Source of the DNA: Leisingera coralii
GTDB taxonomy: Bacteria; Pseudomonadota; Alphaproteobacteria; Rhodobacterales; Rhodobacteraceae
Length of the DNA stretch: 64,000 nucleotides
Assembly (NCBI RefSeq): GCF_049056525.1
Contig: NZ_JBHUPT010000023.1
Coordinates: 1-64,000 of the forward strand
Reading direction: 5' to 3'
Shown here: positions 1 through 8,552 of the stretch, piece by piece
How positions within the stretch are numbered: position 1 is the stretch's first letter
Layout: each line of letters begins with the position of its first letter
The notes under the pieces: generated by a model
Told to the model about the DNA's origin: nothing
Seen by the model: only the letters and a program-made list of their open reading frames with translations
Databases searched by the model: none
Made by a program: the position numbers and the translations under genes

Positions 1-19
1 GGCCTTTTGCTCGCCATCT

Positions 20-437
20 ATGGTCCTCCGTTTCCTAATCATAGGGGCGGACCACTTCTTTGGGGGAGGCTCACCGGACTTTCCCAAGCGCCATGGCAAG
101 CCGCACGTGGATGACAGACGTGTTCTGAGCGGGATTACCTTCATCAATCGCGGTGGTTTGCGCTGGTCCGATGCGCTGAAAGAGAATGGCCCGCCCAGTG
201 AGGCGGGACCGTCGCCCCAGAAGGGCGGCGCAAGCCCGGTGAACGCTCTGCAATCGCTGGAAACGGTGGAGCAATACGGGTGTCTTCGTGCGGATCATGG
301 AAGAATTGGCTGCTGAACACTCGGATCATACGGCAGTCATGATCGGCGCGACGTACCTGAAAGCCCATCGCACGGCTTCATGCCCAGGGCTGAAAATAGG
401 GGGCTGGGCGTCTGATCGGGCGCACCAAGGGCGGCAC
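20..437 (+). pseudogene. IS5-family transposase remnant
   Basis: Two plus-strand frames hold consecutive pieces of an IS5-type transposase N-terminus. The first (from 20) has a VDDRRVLSGI block followed by a GLRW block. The second (about 247-437) continues with NRWKRW, then an ELAAEHSDHTAVMIGATYLKAHRT-like block whose first Asp of the DDE triad seems changed (MIGATY where IDATY is usual). About 50 bases of unrelated, palindrome-containing sequence separate the pieces near 198-247, and the frame changes there. Homology stops near 437, where minus-strand mobilisation sequence begins, so the catalytic C-terminal half is missing. No terminal inverted repeats or target duplication were seen; the left part may lie outside the window. 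It cannot make a working transposase. Confidence 0.72.
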
Positions 438-537
438 GGCAGATCGAACAGTTCCACGTGGTCATTGTCGCGCGCATCTAGCATATGCTGAGCCAGTTTC
501 TTGCCATGAATCCGCTGATTGCCCTTCAGGATCCTGC
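438..537 (-). pseudogene. Relaxase N-terminal fragment
   Basis: Read on the minus strand, this stretch gives ILKGNQRIHGKKLAQHML followed by DARDNDHVELFDL. This resembles the start of relaxase/mobilisation nuclease proteins, where a short MILKGNQR opening leads into an AxHL helix and an HVEV-type strand. The expected initiator Met is replaced by Arg. The reading runs directly into the IS5 remnant at about 437, so the rest of the relaxase is gone. It sits right after the mobC remnant, the normal mobC-relaxase order. It is decayed DNA from a mobilisable plasmid or integrative element. Confidence 0.6.
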
Positions 538-940
538 GCGGCCCCCATTCAGGCCAAGCGCTTCGATCAGCGCTGCCCGCATTTTGGCGATGTTCGCGCA
601 GGCCTCGCACAGCTAGGATTCGGTTTCGGGGTGAACAGGCAGCGTGCCCGGGATTGCCGCACTGGCGGGCTGATTGAGGTTTCTGGACAGGTGAGATTGC
701 CCCAAAGCCGCCAGAACGCGCCCCAGAGGCTCAGGGCCGGCGACAGGGTCGTATTCCAGCGCCGCACCTTTTAGAGGTCCTGGGCAAACAACACGGCCTT
801 GATATAGGCCCCAAGCGGCACGCCATTGGCCGCTTCTTCGGGATGCGCGCGTTCCTCGAAGGTCAAACGCAACGGAAACGGTGCTTCACGCTGCTAGCGC
901 GCTTTGGCGGATTTCGCCGCTAGGTCACAGAAATTCTAGC
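538..940 (-). pseudogene. MobC-like mobilisation protein remnant
   Basis: Minus-strand translation in shifting frames gives PFPLRLTFEERA, then GVPLGAYIKAVLF, a RRWNTTLSPAL block, LGRVLAALGQSHLSRNLNQ, and finally CEACANIAKMRAALIEALGL. That is the order of segments in plasmid MobC relaxosome proteins. At least three lesions are visible: a stop before the first block, a stop after the GAYIKAVLFAQDL block, and a stop just before CEACANIA (near 616). There is also a frame change around 750-770. It lies immediately upstream of a relaxase fragment on the same strand. Identification is by remembered family pattern. Confidence 0.6.
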
Positions 941-1255
941 GCGAATTCATCGTCATTGACCTCAGATCGCTACGGCCAATAGATGTAAGATGGCGCTCCT
1001 AATCCTCTAAAACCTCAAAGAGAGTGTCCGAGTGTTCTCTCTCCAGGCGCACCAGCTATCCTGAAAAGCAAGCCTGAACAGGCAGCCTTTGCGTAACCGC
1101 GCCGTGTTGTTTTGTTGCGGGAATATCAGCTGCCGGCGGCTTTGGCGGCGGGTGGCGGCGTTTCCAGGTTCCGGCACATCGGCAGGCCGGTTATAAGGGC
1201 ACTTGCTCCGGGCACGGCTTCCGGGGCCAAGAACGCCATAACGTGAAGCAGCAGT
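941..1255. other. Intergenic stretch, no gene seen
   Basis: No coding sequence could be supported on either strand. A short inverted repeat (AGAGAG/CTCTCT) lies near 1019-1042. The part from about 1126 has GC content and codon rhythm like the flanking gene, but its minus-strand frame is only the shadow of the glycosyltransferase. The promoter of the downstream gene presumably lies here; no convincing -35/-10 pair was found. Confidence 0.4.
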
Positions 1256-3532
1256 ATGCCAAGTCCAGCAAACGGGAATCGCGACAGCAGGATCCTTGAG
1301 CGCGAGCTTTGCGCGCTGTCATTGGGGCAGGCTGTTTTGCTGGATGCCGTGGAGATGCCAGGCGGCAATGGCCGCCTGGCCCGTCTGTTTTTCAAATCCG
1401 GAACTCCGCGGGAGGGGCTCGATACATCCTCTCCGGCCGGCAAGGCGATCCTGCACAACTTTGGCGGGGCGCCTGTTCTGGATATTGAGGTCAAAAACGG
1501 AAGCAACCCGCTTGCGGTGTCCGTTGATGGCACGCTTTTTAGCATCGGCCTGCACCCGGACGAGACGGAGCTGTTCACCGGGCTCAACGTGCTGGCCGCG
1601 GTGCGTAATGGCGAAACGGTCCGGACGGCGGTTGAATGGCTGCGGTTCCATGCCGCGCAGCATGGTATGCAAGGCGCGGTCATTCTGGACCGGGCTCCGC
1701 CGCAGGAGAGCCGCCAGTTCATCCAGGCGCTGCAGGAGCAGGCCGCGGGCATCGAGGGGCTGCAGCGGGTTGTCGTGGTGCATTCCAGGCTGCCCCTGGG
1801 CAAGGACGGCCTGCCGGAGGAGGCGCATCCCTTCAACGTGCCGGGGGCGCCGGGCAAGGACCGGATGGAGATCCCGCCCGCCGACCCTTGGCGTGCGCCG
1901 CTGGGCGAGTTCCTGATCTACGAAATCCTGCGCGCGCGCTTTCTGGCGCGCGCCCGGGCGGTGGCCAATATCGACCTGTTCGACCTGCTGGCACCTGTCG
2001 ATGGCCCCAATGTTTTTGACCGCGCGGCGGAGGCGCCTTCCGGCTGTCTGCGCCTCGGCGGGGTGCAGGGCTATCCCTGGCGGGTGCGCAAGGGAAGCGA
2101 GGCTGCTTTTGCGGACCACATCTGCACCCAGTTTGACGCCACCGGCCTGCGCCCTCGCTGGTGCCTGGCACCTGCCAAGACCGGAGCGGACTGCATCTGG
2201 CGCCTCATCCGCGTGGTTGGGGCAGAGCCTGACCCGGCGGATGATCTGCGGTTCTACCGCTGCATGGGCCTGCGCCACCCAGCCGATACCGTCTCAAAAA
2301 TCGTGCCGAAAACCAGCCTGGTGGAAACGCCGGAGCTGCTGGAGCTGGCCACCGGGTATTTCAATGTCAAACCCGTGCGCATTCCCGAGGAGCAGGCGAT
2401 CAAGCGCAGCGGCGGCAAGCCAAAGACCACCATCGTCACCACGATGAAGAACGAAGGCCCCTTCATCCTGGAATGGCTGGCCTATCACCGGGTGATCGGG
2501 GTGGATGATTTTCTCGTCTACACCAATGACTGCACCGACGGCACCGACACCATGCTGCAGATGCTGCAGGAGAAGGGGCTCGTGCAGCACCGCGAAAACC
2601 CGTTCCGGGGCACTGATCTGAAGCCGCAGCATGCGGCGCTGCAGGCGGCGGAGGAGGAGCCGGTCATCCGGGACGCCGACTGGCTGGTGTGCATGGATGT
2701 GGATGAATTCATCAACATCAAATGCGGCGCGGGGCGGCTGGCTGACCTGTTCGAGGCGGTGGGCGATGCCAACATGATCTCGATGACCTGGCGGCTGTTC
2801 GGCAATAGCGACGTGCGCGATTTCACCGGCGATCTGATCACCCGGGAATTCACCCGCTGCGCCTTTGAGGTGACCCGCAAGCCGCATCAGGCCTGGGGCT
2901 TCAAAACGCTGTTCCGCAACAATGGCATCTTCAAAAAGCTGGGCGTCCACCGCCCCAAGGGGCTGAAGCCGCAGCTGTGGGAGGACATCCGCTGGGTCAA
3001 CGGCTCCGGCCGGGACATGCCGCGGGAGATGTTCCGAAATGGCTGGCGTTCGTCGATGAGCACTTACGGTTATGATCTGGTGCAGCTCAACCACTACGCC
3101 GTGCGCAGCGCCGAAAGCTTTCTGGTCAAGCGCGACCGCGGCCGGGTGAACCACGTGGACCGCGACCAGGGCCTGTCCTACTGGTTCCGGATGAACAACA
3201 ACGCCGAGGAGGAACGCTCGATCCAGCGCATGATCCCGGCGCTGGAGGCGGAGATGGCGCGGCTCTTGGCGGATCCGGAAATCGCGGCGGCGCATGAGTA
3301 CTCCTGCCGCAAGCATCGCGAAAAGATCGGGGAGCTGAAGACCCGGGGCGATATGCTGGAACTGTTTAATGAGCTGACCGGGGACAAGCTGTGCAAGCTG
3401 TCGCGGATGCACGCGCATTTCGGCGCCAATGTGTTCCTCAGCGGCCCCGGCGTGATCCCGGATGAGATCGCCGAAAAGGAGCCGGGCAGCGATTTCTGGT
3501 TCACGGTAGAGCGCGGTGAGACCACCCATTGA
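1256..3532 (+). CDS. Large glycosyltransferase (GT2/GT92-like), probable tandem domains
   Basis: A 758-residue protein with no signal peptide or membrane span. The C-terminal half (from about residue 390) is a recognisable Glyco_tranf_2_4/GT92-like domain: a TTIVTTMKNEG strand, then EWLAYHRVIGVDDF, the NDCTDGT nucleotide-binding turn, and a DxD motif (CMDVDEFI, about residues 479-486). Residues 110-160 (VLAAVRNGETVRTAVEWLRFH and what follows) look like a decayed copy of the same fold start, without the DxD. The likely role is cytoplasmic sugar transfer onto a glycan or lipid acceptor; sugar and acceptor cannot be read from sequence. It leads a four-gene plus-strand set with similar composition. 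The ATG at 1256 has only a weak Shine-Dalgarno, so the start is uncertain. Confidence 0.8.
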   Translation: MPSPANGNRDSRILERELCALSLGQAVLLDAVEMPGGNGRLARLFFKSGTPREGLDTSSPAGKAILHNFGGAPVLDIEVKNGSNPLAVSVDGTLFSIGLHPDETELFTGLNVLAAVRNGETVRTAVEWLRFHAAQHGMQGAVILDRAPPQESRQFIQALQEQAAGIEGLQRVVVVHSRLPLGKDGLPEEAHPFNVPGAPGKDRMEIPPADPWRAPLGEFLIYEILRARFLARARAVANIDLFDLLAPVDGPNVFDRAAEAPSGCLRLGGVQGYPWRVRKGSEAAFADHICTQFDATGLRPRWCLAPAKTGADCIWRLIRVVGAEPDPADDLRFYRCMGLRHPADTVSKIVPKTSLVETPELLELATGYFNVKPVRIPEEQAIKRSGGKPKTTIVTTMKNEGPFILEWLAYHRVIGVDDFLVYTNDCTDGTDTMLQMLQEKGLVQHRENPFRGTDLKPQHAALQAAEEEPVIRDADWLVCMDVDEFINIKCGAGRLADLFEAVGDANMISMTWRLFGNSDVRDFTGDLITREFTRCAFEVTRKPHQAWGFKTLFRNNGIFKKLGVHRPKGLKPQLWEDIRWVNGSGRDMPREMFRNGWRSSMSTYGYDLVQLNHYAVRSAESFLVKRDRGRVNHVDRDQGLSYWFRMNNNAEEERSIQRMIPALEAEMARLLADPEIAAAHEYSCRKHREKIGELKTRGDMLELFNELTGDKLCKLSRMHAHFGANVFLSGPGVIPDEIAEKEPGSDFWFTVERGETTH

Positions 3533-3550
3533 CCGCCGCGGCCCCTTCGA

Positions 3551-3580
3551 TTGACAGGCCTTCCGGCGGCGGGCTAGAAT
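3551..3580 (+). promoter_or_regulatory. Sigma70-type promoter
   Basis: A full-consensus -35 TTGACA (3551-3556) is followed by an 18-base spacer and TAGAAT (3575-3580), one mismatch from the -10 consensus. It stands 62 bases before the ATG at 3642, which has GAGGGG about 8 bases upstream. It would start transcription of the fusion gene at 3642 and perhaps the genes after it. No experimental support. Confidence 0.6.
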
Positions 3581-3641
3581 CCGTTAACAAAAAAACGCGG
3601 TTAAACGGCTGCATTATACGGGTATTTGAGGGGCAGTAATC

Positions 3642-5210
3642 ATGGCACTTCCGGCCATTGCGTCGCTATGGGTGGGCCCGGAGCTCAGCTGGCTGGAACA
3701 GCTCTGCCTGCAATCCTTCCTGGACAACGGCCATGAGGTGATCTTGTTCACCTATGATGAGGTCAAAGGCGTGCCCGATGGCGTGCAGGTGGCGGACGCC
3801 AATGACATCCTGCCCGCTGACCGCATCATCCGCCACGCCAAGACCGGCAGCCCGGCCTATCATGCCGATATCTTCCGGCTGCATATGCTGCGCCAGACCA
3901 ACTATGTCTGGGCCGATACCGATGCCTATTGCTGCCAGCCCTGGGACATCAAGGGCAAGCATTTCCACGGCTGGATCTCCGACAACAAGCCGATGGTCAA
4001 CAACGGCGTGCTTCGGCTGCCCAAGACCTCCAAAACGCTGAAGGCGATGCTGCAGTTCACCAGTGACGAATATCCCATCCCGCCCTGGTACAGCGCCCGG
4101 AAGCAGGCCGAACTGCAGGCGCTGAAAGATGCTGGGCAGGGGGTTCACGTGTCGCTGTTGCCCTGGGGCGTCTGGGGGCCGGATGCGCTGACCTGGTTCC
4201 TGCAGGAAACCGGGGAGGTGTCCAACTCCCGCCCCGGCCATGTGATCTATCCGGTGCCGTTCAAGCGGGCTGGCGTTGTGCTCAACCCGAACCGCCCGGA
4301 CCAGGCGCGGGGCTACATCCGCAGCGATACCCTGTCGATCCATTTCTGGGGCCGCCGCTTCCGCAACATTGCTGCCAAATACGGCGGCGTGCCGGCGGAA
4401 GGCAGCTATGTGCATGAATTGCTAGCCAAGCACGGGATCAACGCGGAGAAAACCCGCCACCTGCTGCTGCCTGCTCCCGAGCCGGAAGAGGCCGCCGCGG
4501 AGGCGGTGGACCCGTCCGCGCTGGATTTTTCGATGTTCAGCGACCGGGATGTGGCCAACCTCCTTTTGCAGCGTTCCGAACTGGCAAGCTCCGGTCAGAC
4601 CCTCAGGGACTGGATGGCAGGCGACGAGGCGCTGCTACTGGCGGAAGCCCGGATACAGCGGGACCATATCCTGCAGGAGTCGATCCGGATTGCCGAACGG
4701 GAATGCAATTTCTTTCTTGAGGCTACAGATCCCATCGCGCCCAAGCGGGCCGCCGATATCGGCTGCGGCTACGCCTTTGCCAGCCTCTTGCTGCACCGCC
4801 GTTACGGCTGCGACATCGTGCTGATCGATATCGAAGAGGGCAACGGCCGCCATTTCGGCTTCAAGGGCGCAGGCGCAGGCTTCACCAGCCTGGCGACCGC
4901 CCGCGCATTCCTCGAAAGCAACGGGGTGCCAGCGGAAAAGATCACCACCATCAACCCCAGCACCGAAGACACCGCGGCGCTGGGCCGTTTCGATCTGGTC
5001 ATCAGCCTGGCATCCTGCGGGTTCCACTATCCGGTCGGCACCTACGAGGATCTGTTCCGCAACCAGATCAACGAGGGCGGCGGTATTGTGCTGGATATCC
5101 GCAAAAGCTCTGGCGGCATTGCTGCGATGAAGAGCTTTGGCGCAGTTGATGTGCTGGCCAAGCACGGCAAATACTCCACCGTCCTGATCCGTGCCGGGCA
5201 GGGGACGTGA
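3642..5210 (+). CDS. Glycosyltransferase-methyltransferase fusion protein
   Basis: A 522-residue, two-domain protein. Residues 1-280 resemble GT32/capsular glycosyltransferases: an ASLWVGPELSWLEQLCLQSF opening, a YHADIFRLHML helix, and a DxD motif in WADTDAYCC (about residues 90-97). From about residue 370 a class I SAM-dependent methyltransferase-like domain begins with ADIGCGYAFASLLLHRRYGC (motif I), then VLIDIEEGN, and ends with an LDIRKSSGG block. A linker rich in Glu and Ala joins them. It may transfer a sugar and methylate it or a neighbour; this is inference. The methyltransferase part has a decayed sister at the N-terminus of the next gene (5277). A strong promoter precedes it. Confidence 0.75.
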   Translation: MALPAIASLWVGPELSWLEQLCLQSFLDNGHEVILFTYDEVKGVPDGVQVADANDILPADRIIRHAKTGSPAYHADIFRLHMLRQTNYVWADTDAYCCQPWDIKGKHFHGWISDNKPMVNNGVLRLPKTSKTLKAMLQFTSDEYPIPPWYSARKQAELQALKDAGQGVHVSLLPWGVWGPDALTWFLQETGEVSNSRPGHVIYPVPFKRAGVVLNPNRPDQARGYIRSDTLSIHFWGRRFRNIAAKYGGVPAEGSYVHELLAKHGINAEKTRHLLLPAPEPEEAAAEAVDPSALDFSMFSDRDVANLLLQRSELASSGQTLRDWMAGDEALLLAEARIQRDHILQESIRIAERECNFFLEATDPIAPKRAADIGCGYAFASLLLHRRYGCDIVLIDIEEGNGRHFGFKGAGAGFTSLATARAFLESNGVPAEKITTINPSTEDTAALGRFDLVISLASCGFHYPVGTYEDLFRNQINEGGGIVLDIRKSSGGIAAMKSFGAVDVLAKHGKYSTVLIRAGQGT

Positions 5211-5276
5211 GTGGTACCCGGATCCTTAACCCTTTTCGGGTATGGCGTGGGCAGGCCCATGGGGGACAGTTGACGC

Positions 5277-6650
5277 ATGTTTGGTGAAGACTTCGACTTG
5301 AAGGGCGTTCTGCCGTCGCTGGATGTGGACGACGTCCGCACCGTTGCCGACGTGAACGGACAGGCCCCTGAGCTGTGCATTCTTCTGCACCAGCGCTATG
5401 GCTGCAGCATTGATTTTGTCAGCCTCGACCGCAAGGGCGCGCCCAAGCCGCCGGATGAAGCTGAGTTCCAGGACTGGCTGGCCCGGCTCGAACGGGGCGG
5501 GGTGGACCGGGATGCAATCCGAGTTGCCGGCCAGCCGCGCGGGCAGGGCAGCTATGACGTGATCCTGGCGCTGAACAGCTTTGGCGTCCGCCACAAGATC
5601 CAGAATATCAAACCGCTGCTGGACCAGGCGCTGCACCCGCTCAGCCGCCTGGTGATCGAGATCCGCAAAGGTTCGGGCAGCTACCCGTTCCTCAAGGCTT
5701 ATGGCAGCTGCAACACGCTGCTGCCGCCGGAGGCGGGCAAGAATGGCCTGGCCATCCTCTCCGCCGAACCGCAGGAGGTGCTGCCGCCCACGGGCGAGTG
5801 GTCCCGGGTGGCCCGCCAGCTGGCCGGCAAGGAAGGTTTCTTTGACGAGCTGGAGGAGCATTCCTTCCTGTTCATGCCGCGCGGCGGGACCCTGGTGGTG
5901 ACCTTCGACAACCTCGATATCGCGATGACCAAGCGCGACGACCGGCGGCCCTGGGGGTTCAGCTTCATCGAGGCGCAGGGCTGGTCGATGCTGGGGGTGA
6001 TGGCGAACGGCTGGACCTGGTTCCGCCATCAGGAAGTCAGCCGCAAGTTCGAGGAACTGCGCGACAGCGGTTTCTTTGACCGGTTTTCACGGGTGGTGTT
6101 CTACGGCGCTTCGATGGGCGGCTATGCGGCGGCGGCCTATGCCGCGGCGGCGCCGGGGTCCACGGTATTTGCGATCAGCCCGCAATCCACCCTCGACAAG
6201 ACCCTGGTGCCTTGGGAAATGCGCTACAAGAAGGTCTGGGACCGGGATTTTTCCGGCCCCTTCGGCGATGCGGCGCTGGCCAGCCAGGCGGCAGGCGATG
6301 TGCATATCATGTTCGACCCCTATGCGGCGCCGGATGCCGCCCATGCAGCCCGGTTCACCGGTGCAAATGTCACCTTCTGGCGCTGCCCGCTGCTGGGGCA
6401 CCGGCTGGGCTCCTCGCTGCAGCAGATGGGCATCCTGCAGGAGATCGCCCGCGGCGCCATCGCCGGCGAGCTGACCCCGCACCGGTTCCACCGGCTGCTG
6501 CGCAAGCGGCATGGCTTTCCCCGGTTTCAGCGGGAGCTGGCCAACCTAGCGCTGGAGCGCGGCCATCCCCGGCTTGCGCAGCGGGTCTGCGACTATATTC
6601 TGCACCAGCGGGACGACCGGTTCTTCCGCCGGATGAAGGCGCGGCTCTAG
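5277..6650 (+). CDS. Methyltransferase-like/alpha-beta hydrolase fusion, function unknown
   Basis: 457 residues. Residues 20-160 match the C-terminal domain of the upstream fusion protein in layout (QRYGCSIDFVSLD; YDVILALNSFG; VIEIRKGSGS). The glycine-rich SAM motif, however, reads VADVNGQAPELC, so methylation is doubtful. From about residue 200 an alpha/beta hydrolase-like fold follows, with a nucleophile elbow G-A-S-M-G-G (Ser near 278) and a late His (LLGHRLGSS, near 374). Similar C-terminal domains are found in Roseobacter proteins of unassigned function. It may add or remove an acyl group on a glycan (inference). The gene lies 66 bases after the previous one and is followed 73 bases later by the next gene of the set. 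Confidence 0.65.
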   Translation: MFGEDFDLKGVLPSLDVDDVRTVADVNGQAPELCILLHQRYGCSIDFVSLDRKGAPKPPDEAEFQDWLARLERGGVDRDAIRVAGQPRGQGSYDVILALNSFGVRHKIQNIKPLLDQALHPLSRLVIEIRKGSGSYPFLKAYGSCNTLLPPEAGKNGLAILSAEPQEVLPPTGEWSRVARQLAGKEGFFDELEEHSFLFMPRGGTLVVTFDNLDIAMTKRDDRRPWGFSFIEAQGWSMLGVMANGWTWFRHQEVSRKFEELRDSGFFDRFSRVVFYGASMGGYAAAAYAAAAPGSTVFAISPQSTLDKTLVPWEMRYKKVWDRDFSGPFGDAALASQAAGDVHIMFDPYAAPDAAHAARFTGANVTFWRCPLLGHRLGSSLQQMGILQEIARGAIAGELTPHRFHRLLRKRHGFPRFQRELANLALERGHPRLAQRVCDYILHQRDDRFFRRMKARL

Positions 6651-6723
6651 CCCGCGCAGGCAGCGGCACGGCGGGCCGCCAGGGCACCGCGGAAAGGACA
6701 CCGGGCAGCGACCGGACAAGACA

Positions 6724-7626
6724 ATGAACCAGGCAGACAGCACCATGCGGGACATAACCCTCGCCTTTCACATCGGGGCCCCCAATACCGACAACGGCCA
6801 GCTGACCTGGTCGCTGCGCAAGGATGCGCAGCCGCTGCTGGAGCGCGGCGTCATGATCCGCCGTCCGGGCACTTATATGCCCGCCGTCACCAAGCTGATG
6901 CGCAAGCAGGAAAAGGAGCCGGTGACGGATCAGGAGCGCGAGGAACTGCTGGCGTCCATCATCAAGGATCAGGAGGTGTCCCGCCTCATTCTGACCAATT
7001 CGAGCTTTCTCGGCGGGCCGAGCTGGATGCTCAGCGGCGGCCGGCTGTTCCGCAACGCAGGCAGGAACACCGCGGCCCTGCGGGCGGCGTTTCCCGGCAA
7101 CCCGTGCGAGTTTTTCCTGGGTCTGCGCGACCCGGCGACCCTGATCGGACCGGTGTTCAAGTCGCAGTCAGGCAGAACTTGGGAGCAATTTGCCGGGGGC
7201 ACGGATTTTCTGAACCTGCGCTGGTCCGATGTGGTCGCGGATATCCAGGAGCATAACCCGGGCTGCCGCATCACCGTTTGGTGCAACGAGGAATCCCCGG
7301 TGGTCTGGCCCAGTATCCTGAGCCGCGTGACCGGCCTGGGTGACACATTCCGCTTCAGCGGCGAGCTGGACATCACCCGCGGCATCATTTCGGAGGAGGG
7401 ATATGAGCGGCTGGAGGCCTATCTTGCCAGCCGTCCCGGCCTGTCGGAGGACCAGCGCGAGCGGGTGCATGCGCTGTTCCTGACGTATTTCCATTCCGAG
7501 GACGCGGTGGAGGAGGAAATCGATCTGCCGGGCTGGTCGCAGCCGCTGGTGGATGCGATGGGCGAAACCTACCTGGCCGATACCGAGCTGATCCGCCGGA
7601 TGCCCGGGGTTACGTTCCTGTCCTGA
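6724..7626 (+). CDS. Conserved hypothetical protein, weakly sulfotransferase-like
   Basis: A 300-residue cytoplasmic-type protein I cannot assign. The opening LAFHIGAPNTDNGQLTWSL sits where sulfotransferase-like proteins of this group carry IHIGxHKTGTTSLQ. The Lys and the Gly-Thr-Thr needed for PAPS binding are absent, so if related it is degenerate. The middle has a LGLRDPATLI block and a DFLNLRWSDVV block; the C-terminus is acidic (SEDAVEEEIDLPGW). It is last in the plus-strand glycan set. Its end overlaps the convergent permease gene by 17 bases. A second ATG at 6745 is a possible start, but 6724 has a nearby purine-rich GGACA. Confidence 0.6.
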   Translation: MNQADSTMRDITLAFHIGAPNTDNGQLTWSLRKDAQPLLERGVMIRRPGTYMPAVTKLMRKQEKEPVTDQEREELLASIIKDQEVSRLILTNSSFLGGPSWMLSGGRLFRNAGRNTAALRAAFPGNPCEFFLGLRDPATLIGPVFKSQSGRTWEQFAGGTDFLNLRWSDVVADIQEHNPGCRITVWCNEESPVVWPSILSRVTGLGDTFRFSGELDITRGIISEEGYERLEAYLASRPGLSEDQRERVHALFLTYFHSEDAVEEEIDLPGWSQPLVDAMGETYLADTELIRRMPGVTFLS

Positions 7627-8548
7627 CGTCCTGGCGGCCGTAAAGCGGTTTCATCAGGATTGCGGTCAGATACATCGGGATCTGGTAGCAGCCGAGGAAG
7701 ATCAGCAGCGGGTCTGTCGTGGCTGCGGGCAGGGCGATCAGGAAGAGGGCGAAGTTCCGGTTGCCGGCGACCACGGAGACTGGCACGGCGCCACTGCCCG
7801 CGCGGCGGCGCAATACGGCGAACACCAGCACCTGCAGGCCGAGGTTGGCGGCCATCGCAAAACCCAGCCATTGCAGCACCAGCAGCGGATCCTTGCGCAG
7901 TGCAGGCCCCAGCGCCGCCATCAGCCCCACCACAATCACCGCCAGCGCAATCATGGTCAGACCGTCAATGGCCCTGGCCTGATCCGGGCGCAGCTCCGGC
8001 AGCGTCATGCGGCGCAGCAGGAAGGCCGCGGTCACGGTGAGGCCAATGGCCCCGATCAGCCGCCCGGCGGCACGCAGCACGTCACTCAGATCGCCCAGGC
8101 TGGGGGCCAGCAGAAACACCGGGATCACCGTCAGCGGCATCAGCGCGGTGCCTGTGATCAGCAGGCGGAAGGCGGGCTCGGGCGCGTGCCCCATCAGGGC
8201 GGTGATATTGGGGCTGCCGGTGACGGATGGCGCGCTCAGCATCAGGATCAGCGCCACCGCGGCGGGGGTTTGCGCGACGCCGAACAGCGAGGCCGCTCCC
8301 AGTGCCAGCAGCGGCAGGCCCATCTGCAGCAGGGCAATGGCCTTGAGGGTGCCGATGCCATCCGCCAGCCCGCCTGCGGCTTTGCGTAGCCCGATCCGGT
8401 AGGCATTCAGGAACAAAAGCCCGGCCACCATTTCAGGGAGCCAGGGCTGGAGGGCCGCGGCGAGGCCGGGCAGCAACAGCCCGGCCAAAAGCCCCAGGAC
8501 CAAAGCGGCCCGCCCGTGCCGGGCGGCAAAGGCGAGCGCTTTCATCAT
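7610..8548 (-). CDS. BASS/BART-superfamily-like permease
   Basis: 312 residues, nearly all hydrophobic, with about nine or ten predicted membrane segments. Blocks such as SAPSVTGSPNITALMG in the middle and GNRNFALFLIALP near the end resemble the two crossover motifs of bile acid:sodium symporters (BASS family) and relatives. The substrate is unknown. It starts four bases after the dctM stop codon, so it very likely belongs to the TRAP operon. It may export a by-product or carry the same ligand by a second route (inference). Its last 17 bases overlap the end of the convergent gene at 6724-7626. Confidence 0.65.
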   Translation of the reverse strand: MMKALAFAARHGRAALVLGLLAGLLLPGLAAALQPWLPEMVAGLLFLNAYRIGLRKAAGGLADGIGTLKAIALLQMGLPLLALGAASLFGVAQTPAAVALILMLSAPSVTGSPNITALMGHAPEPAFRLLITGTALMPLTVIPVFLLAPSLGDLSDVLRAAGRLIGAIGLTVTAAFLLRRMTLPELRPDQARAIDGLTMIALAVIVVGLMAALGPALRKDPLLVLQWLGFAMAANLGLQVLVFAVLRRRAGSGAVPVSVVAGNRNFALFLIALPAATTDPLLIFLGCYQIPMYLTAILMKPLYGRQDVRTGT

Positions 8549-8552
8549 GGTT

